From CAVWCW01 sp963753615 (GTDB taxonomy: Bacteria > Pseudomonadota > Gammaproteobacteria > Chromatiales > Chromatiaceae), in the NCBI GenBank assembly GCA_963753615.1, contig CAVWCW010000005.1, forward strand, positions 124,001-188,000: a stretch of DNA of 64,000 nucleotides, in the 5' to 3' direction. Within the stretch, counting starts at the first letter, position 1. Every line of letters begins with the position of its first letter. A program made the position numbers and the translations under genes. Under the pieces are notes generated by a model. The model searched no databases and was not told the origin of the DNA. It worked only from the letters and a program-made list of their open reading frames with translations. Positions 34,353 through 45,901 of the stretch are shown one piece after another.

Positions 34353-35228
34353 ATGAAATTTTCTCGTCTGTTTATCCCTCTCTGTCTGTTTATTGCCAGT
34401 ATCAATGCATCGGCCGAAGACGGTTTGAAGCCGTTCCAGCTGTCTTCCCAATCTCCGGGGGAGATGGCCGACGTGATCGCCGATACTGCCGGCAAACTTG
34501 AAGCGGCTGGGTTCGAGGTGGTTGGTGGGTACTCGCCGTACGAAAACGCCCATGTCATTGTCGTGACCAGCGACGAGCTGTTGGCGACTGCAAGCCAGTC
34601 GGAGCATGGCGGGTACGGAGCGGTGATCCGCGTCTCCGTTACGAAGAGCGGCGAGAACATAGAAGTCGCCTACGTGAATCCGAGTTATTGGGCCGCCGCC
34701 TATCGGATGGGGGATGTCTCAAAGGTGGCAGCGAAAATGTCCAGCGCCATGGGCAGTTCCGAGCCGTTTGGGTCGGAGGACGGGTTGACCGATGCCGAGC
34801 TGAGAAAATACCACTACATGGCTTTCATGCCCTACTTCGACGATGACGATGAACTCGGTGAGTTTTCCTCCCATGCGGAAGCACTGGCCAAGGTCAATGC
34901 GAATCTAGCCGCCGGAACCAACGGGCTATCGAAGGTCTTCGAGGTCGCCGTCCCGGGCAAAGACGAGGTGCTGATCGGTGTTGCCATCAGTGAGGGTGTA
35001 GGTGCAGATACGAGCATTATGTCAAAGATTGACCTGAATGATCCCAAGCACACCGCCCACCTGCCCTATGCCGTGCTGATTTCTGGTGATGAAGTCCGCA
35101 GCCTAGCGGGAAAATTCCGTATCGCCCTGTCCTTTCCCGACCTGACGATGATGGGCAAGGGTTCATTCATGGAGATTTCGGACGCTCCCGACGCCATCAA
35201 AGAATCGCTTAAGTCATTGACCAAGTGA
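34353..35228 (+). CDS. periplasmic protein of unknown function
   Basis: The 291-residue product has a clear signal peptide (MKFSRLFIPLCLFIASINASA) and AAGGAG about 11 bp before ATG 34353. The mature part has alternating helix and strand: EMADVIADTAGKLEAAGFEV, then VIRVSVTKSGENIEVAYVNP and WAAAYRMGD. This faintly resembles DUF302-type domains, where a long helix packs on a sheet, but key features are not clear. The second half has an acidic loop (FDDDDELG) and a VPGKDEVLIGVAIS segment. Codon use is less GC-biased than its neighbours. I cannot name a function. A hairpin (35241-35268) follows the stop. Confidence 0.75.
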   Translation: MKFSRLFIPLCLFIASINASAEDGLKPFQLSSQSPGEMADVIADTAGKLEAAGFEVVGGYSPYENAHVIVVTSDELLATASQSEHGGYGAVIRVSVTKSGENIEVAYVNPSYWAAAYRMGDVSKVAAKMSSAMGSSEPFGSEDGLTDAELRKYHYMAFMPYFDDDDELGEFSSHAEALAKVNANLAAGTNGLSKVFEVAVPGKDEVLIGVAISEGVGADTSIMSKIDLNDPKHTAHLPYAVLISGDEVRSLAGKFRIALSFPDLTMMGKGSFMEISDAPDAIKESLKSLTK

Positions 35229-35240
35229 TCCCCGCCCGAT

Positions 35241-35268
35241 CATGCCTGACCGGTCTCGGTCAGGCATG
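35241..35268. terminator. hairpin after the periplasmic protein gene
   Basis: CATGCCTGACC and GGTCAGGCATG form a perfect 11-bp stem with a 6-base loop, starting 12 bp after the stop codon. The T-run is poor, so it may work with Rho or as an RNA-stabilising end. Confidence 0.5.
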
Positions 35269-35313
35269 AGTCATTCAAAACCTAAAGGGTAATCGCGGAC
35301 GCACCATTTCTCG

Positions 35314-35470
35314 AACGAGACGCCGAAAAAAGCTCTCCCTGGCTATTTTTCAGCACGGCTTTCGAGAACGCGGTTTCCGAAGGCCTTCATTTTCAGACGG
35401 TTAGGCGCCTGGAAATGGCTAGGCATCCTGCCCCGCGCGGGAAACGCCATTAGATCAGCGTTTTCCTAAG
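35314..35470. mobile_element. miniature inverted-repeat element, family A copy 1
   Basis: This 157-bp segment aligns with 57054-57210 (same orientation, same length): GAAAAAAGC, TTTCAGC.CGGCTTTCGA, CGGTTTCCG, GCATCCTGCCCCGC and ATCAGCGTTTTCCTAAG. The right terminus keeps the inverted-repeat sequence, whereas the left end is degraded relative to copy 2. There is no ORF, so it is non-autonomous. Confidence 0.65.
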
Positions 35471-35630
35471 ATCGCCATACGCCGATATTTCCACTGATGC
35501 GACCGTCGGTACGATCTTGCAGGCTCTTGAAAGAACATGCGCGATCAGCCAGTTTCTTCCTCGCCTACAAATATAGGTTGGATGGTTCTCGTGCACAACG
35601 AGCCCCGCCCCGCGGCAAAAGTGAACGGCA

Positions 35631-36713
35631 TCATTCGGCCGGCGGCAGTACCGCCCAATAGGGCCGGCCCTCGATCGCACGCCGTTCCAGGCCCTGGCGC
35701 TCGTCCGCTCCGGCGCCGGTGGCCAGAAGCTGGCGCATATCGGCGGTCGCCGGCGGCAGATAGAGATGGTAGAGGTGACCACTCAACTCGTAAGCAGCAA
35801 CGTCGGAGACGTCGATAATCTCCACGCCGGGAATGGGTTGAAGGAATTCCCCCGCTTCGCCGAGGCGCGGGTAGCCGTGAAGCTCCCGCGACAGGCGCAG
35901 AGGCATGTCGCTGTTCGCCACATACAGGGTGATGCGTTCGGCCAGAGGCCGGATTCGCGGCAACTGGACTGCGCCGGTGGCGGCATCCACATCCGGGGCC
36001 ACCAGCACCAACTGGCGAATCGGAATCCTCGGGTGTAACTCGCAGGCCAAGTGCTCCAAGGCGTCGAGCAGACCTCGCGCGCCCAGACTATGGGCTACCA
36101 GATCCACCTGGCCGGTGGGAGAACGCTCGACCAGTCCGCGCACAAACGCTTCGATGTGCGGCACGCTCCAGCGGACGTTTGTCTCGTCCTCGGCATACCT
36201 GAGGGCGGTGCCAAGGGACGGCCAGCTGAAAAGGGCCAGGCCATTATCCAACCCCAGCACCGATTGGAACACCGCCGCCCGCCGACAGGCCTTGGCGAAA
36301 TCGATATTGTAGCCGTGAATATAGCCCAGGAGCGGCTGCGCGGTGCGTCCCCTACCGAGCTGACTCCAGAACACATCCCCATTCAGGGGTTCGACCTCTA
36401 CCACGGTGCGCGTCTGGTTCGGCAGGTAAAAGGGCAGCCGTTCCGACAGGTAGCTAATGCCGGGAATGTCGGAGAAATTCACCGTACACAACCCATACTG
36501 TAGCGAACCTCGTCGATCTCCCAGCCAGGAGCCGGGCTGCGGCGGAGCCGGTTGGTCTTCGTCTGTCTCAGCGGCCCCCCTGTTGCTGACGAACAGCACT
36601 TGGATATCGCCCTCGAAGCGTCCATTGCCGTCCGGCGGCAGATCCGCTGCCAGCGAATGAGCGGCCAAGAGCGCGATGCCGATGATCAAGGAGCGAAGCT
36701 GAGAGGTGGGCAT
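35631..36713 (-). CDS. exported DUF900-type alpha/beta hydrolase
   Basis: The 360-residue protein begins with a signal peptide (LIIGIALLAAHSLAADLPP). Family features are IQVLFVSNRG near the start, GYIHGYNIDFAKACRRAA (oxyanion region; about residues 127-144), the nucleophile elbow AHSLGARGLLDAL (Ser about residue 208) and VLVAPDVDA, where Asp is the likely catalytic acid. This is the DUF900 hydrolase pattern. Substrate is unknown. It is convergent with the plus-strand periplasmic gene and divergent from aceB; no operon partner is evident. Confidence 0.78.
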   Translation of the reverse strand: MPTSQLRSLIIGIALLAAHSLAADLPPDGNGRFEGDIQVLFVSNRGAAETDEDQPAPPQPGSWLGDRRGSLQYGLCTVNFSDIPGISYLSERLPFYLPNQTRTVVEVEPLNGDVFWSQLGRGRTAQPLLGYIHGYNIDFAKACRRAAVFQSVLGLDNGLALFSWPSLGTALRYAEDETNVRWSVPHIEAFVRGLVERSPTGQVDLVAHSLGARGLLDALEHLACELHPRIPIRQLVLVAPDVDAATGAVQLPRIRPLAERITLYVANSDMPLRLSRELHGYPRLGEAGEFLQPIPGVEIIDVSDVAAYELSGHLYHLYLPPATADMRQLLATGAGADERQGLERRAIEGRPYWAVLPPAE

Positions 36714-36955
36714 TTGCGATGAAGATCCTTTGAGCGGTCCGCGCGACGCGCCCCCGATTATCGCCCACCGGGACGCTCGATGGGAACGCTCGGAATCGTC
36801 TTGAGACGCAAGCCCCCCATCAGTATTGCGAATGCGAATAAATATGATTGAAATAATTTACCTGACAAATACTCAAGATAGGCTAGTTTTGCATCAAAGC
36901 CGTAGCGTTGCAGTCGGATTTATTCATTCCCACCACCCTTGCGAGGAACCGATCA

Positions 36956-38560
<1,605 letters not shown>

Positions 38561-38637
38561 ACCCATAACCAGAAATACCGACCGGCCCTCGGGGCGACCC
38601 CGCGGACCGGCACCCTAACTGGAGGAGTGACATAGCG

Positions 38638-39957
38638 ATGAACAAGCAACAGCAGATCCAGGCCCTGGAGCACGACTGGGCCACCAATCCCCGCTGGAGC
38701 AACGTGGAGCGGGGCTACAGCGCCGCCGACGTGGTGCGACTGCGCGGCTCGATACAACCCGAACACACGCTGGCACGGCGCGGCGCCGAGCGGCTCTGGA
38801 ACCTGGTCAACGGCGAGTCCCGCAAGGGCTACGTCAATTGCCTCGGGGCGCTTACCGGCGGCCAGGCGGTGCAGCAGGCCAAGGCCGGCATCGAGGCGAT
38901 CTACCTCTCCGGCTGGCAGGTGGCCGCCGACAACAACAGCTCCGAGACCATGTACCCGGACCAGTCCCTGTACGCCTATGATTCGGTGCCTACGGTGGTA
39001 CGGCGTATCAACAACGCCTTCCAGCGCGCCGACGAGATCCAGTGGCAACGCGATATCGGCCCCGGCGACCCGGACTACACCGACTACTTCCTGCCCATCG
39101 TGGCCGATGCCGAGGCCGGCTTCGGCGGCGTACTCAACGCCTTCGAGCTGATGAAAAACATGATCGGCGCCGGTGCCGCCGGCGTGCACTTCGAAGACCA
39201 GCTGGCTGCGGTCAAGAAGTGCGGCCACATGGGCGGCAAGGTGCTGGTGCCGACCCAGGAGGCCGTGCAGAAGCTGATCGCCGCCCGCTTGGCGGCCGAC
39301 GTCATGGGCGTGCCCACCCTGTTGCTGGCCCGCACCGATGCCGAGGCCGCCAACCTGCTGACCTCGGACGTGGACGAGCGCGACCGCCCCTTCTGCACCG
39401 GCGAGCGCACCGCCGAGGGCTTCTTCTCCACCCGCAACGGTCTGGATCAGGCAATCAGCCGGGGCCTGGCCTACGCCCCCTACGCCGACCTGGTGTGGTG
39501 CGAGACCGGCACGCCCGACCTGGAGTTTGCCCGTAAGTTCGCCGAAGCCCTACAGCGGGAGTACCCGGAGCAAATGCTGGCCTACAACTGCAGCCCGTCC
39601 TTCAACTGGAAGAAGAACCTGGACGACGCCACCATCGCCAAGTTCCAGCGAGAACTCGGCGCCATGGGCTACAAATACCAGTTCATCACCCTGGCGGGCA
39701 TCCACAGCATGTGGTTCAACATGTTCGACCTGGCCGAGCGTTACGCCGACCAGGGTATGACCGCCTATGTGGAGATGGTGCAGGAGCGGGAATTCGCCGC
39801 CAAGCAACGGGGTTATAGCTTCGTCGCCCATCAGCAGGAGGTTGGAGCCGGCTATTTCGACGCCGTAACCACGGTGATCCAGGGCGGCGCCTCCTCGGTA
39901 ACCGCGCTCACCGGCTCCACCGAAGAGGCCCAGTTCCAGCAGACGGCGCTGGGTTGA
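38638..39957 (+). CDS. aceA: isocitrate lyase
   Basis: The 439-residue enzyme carries the catalytic signature KKCGHMGGKVLVPTQEAV (catalytic Cys near residue 199), GWQVAADNNSSETMYPDQSL and LAYNCSPSFNWKK, all diagnostic. It splits isocitrate into succinate and glyoxylate. A strong GGAGGAG precedes ATG 38638 by 9 bp. It lies 77 bp after aceB, so the two are probably co-transcribed. Length is typical of the 430-residue bacterial group. Frame intact. Confidence 0.96.
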   Translation: MNKQQQIQALEHDWATNPRWSNVERGYSAADVVRLRGSIQPEHTLARRGAERLWNLVNGESRKGYVNCLGALTGGQAVQQAKAGIEAIYLSGWQVAADNNSSETMYPDQSLYAYDSVPTVVRRINNAFQRADEIQWQRDIGPGDPDYTDYFLPIVADAEAGFGGVLNAFELMKNMIGAGAAGVHFEDQLAAVKKCGHMGGKVLVPTQEAVQKLIAARLAADVMGVPTLLLARTDAEAANLLTSDVDERDRPFCTGERTAEGFFSTRNGLDQAISRGLAYAPYADLVWCETGTPDLEFARKFAEALQREYPEQMLAYNCSPSFNWKKNLDDATIAKFQRELGAMGYKYQFITLAGIHSMWFNMFDLAERYADQGMTAYVEMVQEREFAAKQRGYSFVAHQQEVGAGYFDAVTTVIQGGASSVTALTGSTEEAQFQQTALG

Positions 39958-40071
39958 TTCCCTGAGGTGCCTTAGCCGCCGGGACACCGAGGGGCGCTCT
40001 ATCAAGATCCCCTTGGCGCCCTGGCGATTATCGCCGAGCCTCTTGAACGGCCCAGAGCGGAGGAACGAACC

Positions 40072-40553
40072 ATGGGATTCGCAACCGCGGACCTGAGCGA
40101 CGAGTACCCGGACGAGGTGCAGATCTGCGACCCGCTGCTGCGGGACTTCGGCGGCCGCGAACGCTTCGCCGGGGAGATCGTCACCCTCAAGTGCTTCGAG
40201 GACAACTCCCTGGTCCGCACGGCCCTGGAACAGCCCGGGGGCCGGCCGGGTGCTGGTGGTGGACGCCGGCGGCTCCCTGCGCTGTGCCATGCTCGGCGAC
40301 CTGCTGGCCGAAATGGCGGTGGCCAACCAGTGGGCAGGGCGTCATTATGTACGGCTGCATCCGCGACGCCGCCCGCATCGCCGAACTCCCCCTGGGGGTC
40401 AAAGCCCTGACCACGCACCCGCGCAAGAGCGTCAAGCAGGGGGCGGGCCAGGCGGACCTGGCGCTGCGCTTCGCCGGGGTGGACTTCCGCCCGGGCGCCT
40501 AAGTCTACTGCGACCGCGACGGCATCCTGGTGGCCGCGCGGCGCCTCGCCTGA
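40072..40553 (+). CDS. rraA: RraA-family protein (RNase E inhibitor-like; two frameshifts and one in-frame stop)
   Basis: MGFATADLSDEYPDEVQICD at ATG 40072 is the RraA N-terminus. The reading continues after a shift near 40240 (VLVVDAGGSLRCAMLGDLLA) and near 40337 (YGCIRDAARIAELPLGVKAL), then meets TAA at 40500 where related proteins continue; after it the frame reads VYCDRDGILVAARRLA to TGA 40551. The intended protein is about 160 residues. RraA binds RNase E and modulates mRNA decay, and related proteins are aldolases. It sits between aceA and aceK on the same strand. Two indels and a nonsense change in 480 bp could be error or real decay. Confidence 0.75.
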
Positions 40554-40563
40554 GGATACGGCC

Positions 40564-42322
40564 ATGGCCTGGATCCACGCCAAGCAGATCGCCCGCGCCA
40601 TGCTCGACGGCTTCGAGCGCCACTACTGCCTATACCAGCAGATAACCCGCGGTGCCAAGGCCCGCTTCGAGGGCGCCGACTGGCAGGGGGTGCAGGAAGC
40701 CTCGCGGGAGCGCATTCATTACTACGACCTGCGGGTGTCGGAGACCATCGCCCTGCTGCGTGAGACGTTCGGCATCGCGGGGCTGGACGAGCCGCTTTGG
40801 CAACGCATCAAGGTGGAATATGTGCGCCTGCTGCACCCGCACCAACAGCCGGAGTTGGCGGAGACCTTCTACAATTCCGTCTTTTGCCGCCTGTTCGACC
40901 GCCGCTACTACAACAATCGCAATATCTTCGTGCGTCCCGGCGGTGTCCACGGAGCATATGGAGGCGGACACTCCTGCCTACCGCAGCTACTACCCGGCCC
41001 GGGACGGTTTCTACCGCGTAGTCGGGCAGATCCTCGACGACTGCGACTTCGGCTTGTCTTTCGCCGACCGGCGCGGCGACATCCGCAATATGCTGCGGGT
41101 GGTGCGCGGCCACTTCCCCCCCGTCGCCCTGCGCCACCAGAATTTCCAACTGGCGGTGCTGAGCACCCCGTTCTTTCGCAACAAGGGGGCCTATGTCATT
41201 GGCAAGGCGGTCAACGGCTCCGAGGAGATACCCTTCGTGGTGCCCATCCTCAACGACGAGCGGGGCGGCCTTTACGTGGACAGCCTGCTGCTGGGGGAAG
41301 AGGAACTGGCCAATGTGTTCAGCTTTACCCGCGCCTATTTCATGGTCGACACCCCCGTGCCCTCGGCGGTGGTGGACTTCCTGTTGCGGCTGCTGCCGCG
41401 CCACACCAAGGCCGATCTGTATACCGCCATCGGCCTGCAGAAGCACGGCAAGACCGAGTTCTACCGCGACTTCCTGCACCACCTGCGCCACTCCGGCGAT
41501 GCTTTCGTCGCCGCCCCAGGCATCAAGGGCATGGTGATGAACGTATTCACCCTGCCCTCCTACCCCTGGGTGTTCAAGCTGATCAAAGACCGCTTTCCGC
41601 CGCCCAAAGACTTGACCCGGGACCAGGTGAAGCAGAAGTACCTGCTGGTGAAACAGCACGACCGGGTCGGGCGCATGGCCGACTCCCTGGAGTATTCCCA
41701 GGCTGCCTTCCCGCTCGAGCGTTTCAGCCCCGAGTTGCTGGAGGAGTTGCAGCGCGAAGCCGCTTCCAGCCTGCGCATCGAGGATGGTCAGCTGATCATC
41801 CGCCACCTGTATATCGAGCGCCGCATGACGCCGCTGAATATCTACCTGCGCTCGGCCGATGCCGAGCGGCGGCGTAAGGCGATCTCCGGCTATGGCCGGG
41901 CGTTGCGCCAGCTGGCGGCGGCCAATATCTTCGCCGGCGACCTGCTGTTCAAGAACTTCGGCGTAACTCGACAGGGACGGGTGGTGTTCTACGACTATGA
42001 CGAGATCTGCTACCTAACCGAATGTAACTTCCGCCAGATCCCCGAGCCCCCCTACCCGGAGTTCGAACTCAGCGAGGAGCCATGGTACAGCGTCGGACCC
42101 AACGATGTCTTTCCGGAGGAGTTCGCCAGCTTCCTGCTCACCGACCCGGAAATTCGACGCCTGTTCCAGGAACTCAACGGCGATCTGTTGGAGGCCGACT
42201 TCTGGCGCCAGAAGCAGGAAAACATCCGCCGAGGCTGCTTCGAAGACGTCTTCCCCTACCCCATCAACCGGCGCTTCGTACAGCGCCCGGCGGCGCGCAT
42301 TCCCTGCCGCAGTGCGGCATAA
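40564..42322 (+). CDS. aceK: isocitrate dehydrogenase kinase/phosphatase (frameshifted)
   Basis: ATG 40564 opens the N-terminal regulatory region (RAMLDGFERHYCLYQQIT; FYNSVFCRLFDRRYYNNRN). A single shift near 40945 continues into HMEADTPAYRSYYPARDG and the kinase part (PGIKGMVMNVFTLPSYPWVF, KIK-type lysine in FKLIKDRFPPPK, VFYDYDEICYLTECNFR, GPNDVFPEEF). Corrected length is about 585 residues, normal for AceK. The enzyme phosphorylates and dephosphorylates isocitrate dehydrogenase to direct flux into the glyoxylate shunt, consistent with aceB and aceA upstream. The break is a one-base problem with homology on both sides. Confidence 0.92.
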
Positions 42323-42420
42323 TCGAGGGCTGCCGATTGACCGTCCCCCAAGGAGCCACCGCCGCCGATGCCGCACTTGGAGCGCTCATCGATCTTGGTC
42401 GCCGCATCCCTGAGCAACGG

Positions 42421-43564
42421 GTGAGCCCGGTTACCGCCCACCCACGGGCCAGGGACCCGGCCCAGGCCGAGGCGCTGCGCAGACTCGATGACCTCAGTCA
42501 GAAACTGCTGGACAACGCCCCTCTCCGGCCGGCGGGTTGGTTGCAGCGACTGGCCGGCCGCTTCGCCGCCCCGCCGGCGCCCTTGCCCGGGCTGTATCTT
42601 TGGGGTGGCGTCGGTCGCGGCAAGACCTACTGCATGGACCATTTCTATGCCAACCTGACCTCTTACGGAGAAGCGCCGCGAGCACTTTCACCAGTTCATG
42701 GCCGACATCCACGCCGCCCTGCACCGGCTGCCGCCCCAACCCGATCCGCTCAAGGTGATCGTCGACGATCTGGCCCGCGACACCCGGGTCTTGTGCCTGG
42801 ACGAGTTCGTGGTCACTGATATCGGTGATGCGATGCTGCTGCACGGCCTGCTTCAGGCCCTGTTCGAGCGTGCCGTCACGTTGGTAACCACCTCTAATAC
42901 CGCCCCCGACCAACTGTACCGCAAGGGCCTGCAGCGCCAGCGCTTCCTGCCCGCCATAGAGCTGATCCAGCGCCACACCCAGGTGCTGCACCTGGACGGC
43001 GGTATCGACTATCGGCTGGGGCCCGGGGCCGAGACCGCCGCTCTGCTGACCGAAACCGGTCCGGTCGCCGACGCATGGCTGGAGCGCCGCTTCGATGAAC
43101 TGGCCGGCGAACCGGTACCCGGTGCCGCCAGCCTCCGCATCAACCGGCGCGACATTCCCCTGCGCCGCCTCGGCCAGGGGGTGGTCTGGTTCGATTTCGA
43201 CGCCCTGTGCGACAGCCCGCGTTCATCGGTTGATTACCTGAACATTGCCCACCGCTACCACAGCGTCATGGTGTCCGACGTCCCGGTGCTGACGCCCTCC
43301 CTGGACTCGGCCGCGCGCCGCTTTCTGCATCTGGTGGACGTATTCTACGATCGCAAGGTGAGGCTGATCCTGACCACTGCCGAACCGCTGGAAAACCTCT
43401 ATCAGGGCAATCTCCCGGCGGCCGCTTACGAGCGCCTGAACAGCCGGCTGGTGGAAATGCTGGCCTGGGACCGGCACACTGAACAAGTCCCCCATAGCCC
43501 GCATGTTTCACCAGGCCGCCAGGCGGCTGCGCATAAGCGAGTGGAAATTCGAGACCTTGAATAG
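42421..43564 (+). CDS. zapE: ZapE (AFG1-like) cell-division ATPase (frameshifted)
   Basis: The family is identified by RDPAQAEALRRLDDLSQKLL, Walker A LYLWGGVGRGKTYCMDHFY, Walker B RVLCLDEFVVTDIGDAMLL, TTSNTAPDQLYRKGLQRQRF and the C-terminal AARRFLHLVDVFYDR motif. A single shift near 42660 interrupts the frame just after Walker A. The start is unclear: GTG 42421 is in frame, but ATG 42368 with AAGGAG upstream lies in another frame and would need a further correction. ZapE acts at the division ring under stress. It follows aceK by about 100 bp. Confidence 0.85.
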
Positions 43565-43626
43565 AACTCCGGAGGCGCCCAATGGGAGCCCTTTCGCAGC
43601 CTAATGCCTTCCGAGCGGGCCCCCGC

Positions 43627-44414
43627 TCACCTGCTGGAGAGAACCGGACGACCGTTTAGGGGTTGAGTGGGGCGGTTGTTCTGGCCCAAGACCTGACGGA
43701 ATCGCTCCACGTACTCGGCGGGAACCTCGATGGCGTGGCGCATAACGAACCAGCTCACTCCCTCGCTGCAGGGGGGATTACTCAGCGAGCCCTGGTAGGC
43801 GTAATAGTCTTTATCGGGCGGCAGCAGAAACACCGGCTTGATGCCGATGTAGGCGTCCTCGTACTCCTGACCCGGGCGGGCAGGCAGGTGCTGCCAGATC
43901 CGCGACAACAGGCTGTTGTGGCGGCGCCCGGCGACCACGGGAATCGCAACTAACGCATAGTTGCCTGCCCCGTCCCGGTGTACCAGGTGAATCTCCATGT
44001 CGGGCGCAAAACCGTTCTTGGTGTGTTCGCCGGGGGTGTGGAAGTCCACGTGCTCCAGTTCGTAGCGGTGACTGCCGACACGCATATAACTGCCTGGCTC
44101 ATACAGCAGCCGCACCACCAGACCGTCGTTGACCACGTGCAAGGAACTGCTGCGGTACTGAAATGCCAGCCGGGGAAGCCGCCGCGGCTGGGTTTCGGTG
44201 ATATCCACCGGCGACTGCGCGCGGCCCTCGCCACAGAGGCGGAAGGCGGGAGACAGCTCGCCCCAGTGTTCGGGGCCTATCGGGCCCTGATAGCCCCAAG
44301 CCGCCGCAGCGGACCCCGGTTCCCCATAGCCGACGGGACGACCTCACGCGCGTGCAGACCCTGAGCCTGCATTGCCCAGAGGCAGACTGCCAGCACCACT
44401 GTCGCTCGCATCAT
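43627..44414 (-). CDS. exported alpha-type carbonic anhydrase, first zinc ligand altered (frameshifted)
   Basis: ATG 44414 opens a signal peptide (MMRATVVLAVCLWAMQAQG). A shift near 44335 leads into WGYQGPIGPEHWGELSPAF and QSPVDITETQPRRLP, the alpha-CA N-terminal core. ELEHVDFHTPGEH occupies the place of the usual Q-F-H-F-H motif: the first zinc His is Asp, the second His is kept, and the third is present in MEIHLVH. The C-terminal SLSNPPCSEGVSWFVM (catalytic-loop Thr region reads Pro-Pro-Cys) is typical. Periplasmic CO2/bicarbonate conversion is the family role; activity is uncertain with an altered ligand. Confidence 0.78.
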
Positions 44415-44546
44415 GGCTCGTCCGTCTCCGCTTCGGGCCAAAAAAGAATCGCGGGGCCCGGCCCCGCCGCCGGGGCCGGCACTACATTGAAATTTAGTCC
44501 ATTTCCTGACACTTGTCCGGGCGCGAGGTCCGAATCCTCCCGGGGC

Positions 44547-45296
44547 TCAGGGTGCACAGGGCGTCGAGAACTGATCGTCGGCCAAGGCCACTCCGCACTG
44601 TTCGGAGGTCGGCTCTACCGCCTCCATGCTGCCGTTGGCAAGGCGCTCGTCATATTCACGTTCCAGCAGGTCTCGAACCGCCTGGCAGGCGGCGCGCTCG
44701 CCGCACTGCTGCTGGTCACCACAAATCCGCCGCACCAGTTGTGCACAGGGTGTCGGCTCGCCGCCTACCAACTCCTTATTGCAGGGCGGGAAAAGCGTTT
44801 CGTTGAGCAAGGCGTCCCGGCACTGCGCCGGGACTGCCGCAAAGCGGGCCCCGAAGCCAGGCTTGGAGCTCTCTTCGAGTTCCTGCTCGGCGAAGGTCCG
44901 CAGGCTGCGGGCATGCCTGCAGCCTGATGAGTCCGCGCACTCGTCCGCCAGGCCGCAGGCCTTGTTTACCAGTTTGTCGCAGGCGAGGAAGCCTTGCTGA
45001 ACGAAGTCCTCTTCCCGCGAAGGCTCGCGGCGCATGTTCAGCACCTCCCGGTTCGGCACCATCACGCCGTCGCGGACAATCACCGTGCGGCCGTCTTCGA
45101 GTTCGTGTACCCCGTCCCACAGCGGCGCTTCGCTCCCGTCCTCCCCGTAGAGGGTCGCCTTGTTGGTGGTGACATCCACCTCGATGCGGCTGCCGTCGTA
45201 AAGCTGACTGTCCCAGCTTTGTGCGCTGGCCGGGGAGGCCAGCAAACAAACCAGAAATCCGATAGAGAGCCTCCAATCAGAATACCGTTCGAACAT
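44547..45296 (-). CDS. Cys-rich secreted protein of unknown function
   Basis: The 249-residue protein has a signal peptide (LSIGFLVCLLASPASAQSWD) and a small beta domain (SRIEVDVTTNKATLYGEDG; ELEDGRTVIVRDGVMVPN). Its second half has regularly spaced Cys residues (ACDKLVNKACGLADECADS; CRDALLNETLFPPCNKEL; CAQLVRRICGDQQQCGERA; CGVALADDQFSTPC), probably three or four disulfide-bonded repeats. I know no named family. Export to the oxidising periplasm is consistent with the Cys content. It neighbours a carbonic anhydrase but shares no clear pathway with it. Confidence 0.7.
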   Translation of the reverse strand: MFERYSDWRLSIGFLVCLLASPASAQSWDSQLYDGSRIEVDVTTNKATLYGEDGSEAPLWDGVHELEDGRTVIVRDGVMVPNREVLNMRREPSREEDFVQQGFLACDKLVNKACGLADECADSSGCRHARSLRTFAEQELEESSKPGFGARFAAVPAQCRDALLNETLFPPCNKELVGGEPTPCAQLVRRICGDQQQCGERAACQAVRDLLEREYDERLANGSMEAVEPTSEQCGVALADDQFSTPCAP

Positions 45297-45525
45297 AGCG
45301 GTTCGCTCCTACAGCCCTTGTTTACTAATTTGCTTATATGATATTACCGATCGGCGACCGAAGGAAACGCTGCGGGGGACAGACTCCGAGCCGCACAGAA
45401 CCCACGCCAATGGATCATTTTCTTCCTATTTTTCAGTTGGATGGAACCGAACGCTCAGGATTTCTCCAGAGGACTGCCGCAGGGGAAAGAGAATCCTCGA
45501 GAACCCCGGGGGACAGCCGGGGAGT

Positions 45526-45613
45526 TGGTGCCCGGGGCCGGAGTCGAACCGGCACGGCCGCAATGGCCGGCGGATTTTAAGTCCGCTGCGTCTACCGATT
45601 TCGCCACCCGGGC
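45526..45613 (-). tRNA. tRNA-Leu (UAA)
   Basis: The minus strand folds into a class II tRNA: acceptor GCCCGGG/CCCGGGC, anticodon loop CTTAAAA (UAA), a long variable arm (GGCCATTGCGGCC), T-loop GGTTCGACTCC and encoded CCA at 45526-45528. Confidence 0.95.
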
Positions 45614-45670
45614 GTGGGGCTGGGTGCGCGCCGCAATCCAGCGGAATACGGGACACATTGCAGCAGAAAT

Positions 45671-45744
45671 TGGAGGCTGAGCCCGGAATCGAACCGAGGT
45701 ACACGGCTTTGCAGGCCGCTGCATAACCACTCTGCCACTCAGCC
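45671..45744 (-). tRNA. tRNA-Cys (GCA)
   Basis: The minus strand gives acceptor GGCTGAG/CTCAGCC, anticodon loop CTGCAAA (GCA), T-loop GGTTCGATTCC and encoded CCA at 45671-45673. It is 57 bp from the Leu tRNA and on the same strand. Confidence 0.95.
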
Positions 45745-45785
45745 GTAGAGTGGCCCAAGGACCCTGATTTATGAGTCCGAAGGCG

Positions 45786-45815
45786 AAAAAACCCCGGCTT
45801 TCGCACGGGGTTTTT
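45786..45815. terminator. bidirectional intrinsic terminator within the tRNA cluster
   Basis: AAAAACCCC...GGGGTTTTT (45787-45815) forms an A/T-tailed hairpin between the Gly and Cys tRNA genes. On the minus strand it follows tRNA-Gly, so Gly may be transcribed separately from Cys-Leu. Confidence 0.65.
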
Positions 45816-45825
45816 ACAGGCGATT

Positions 45826-45901
45826 TGGAGCGGGAAACGAGATTCGAACTCGCGACCCCAACCTTGGCAAGGTTGTGCTCTACCAACTGAGCTATTCCCG
45901 C
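45826..45901 (-). tRNA. tRNA-Gly (GCC)
   Basis: The minus strand has acceptor GCGGGAA/TTCCCGC, anticodon loop TTGCCAA (GCC), T-loop AGTTCGAATCT and encoded CCA at 45826-45828. Confidence 0.95.

Noticed and set aside
43613..43628. GAGCGGG/CCCGCTC hairpin as terminator between zapE and the carbonic anhydrase
   Set aside because: It has a 2-base loop and no T-run on either strand, and overlaps the carbonic anhydrase stop codon, so there is not enough support.
45526..45901. tRNA cluster as an integration site for a genomic island
   Set aside because: No integrase gene and no second copy of a tRNA 3-prime end is visible within the window.
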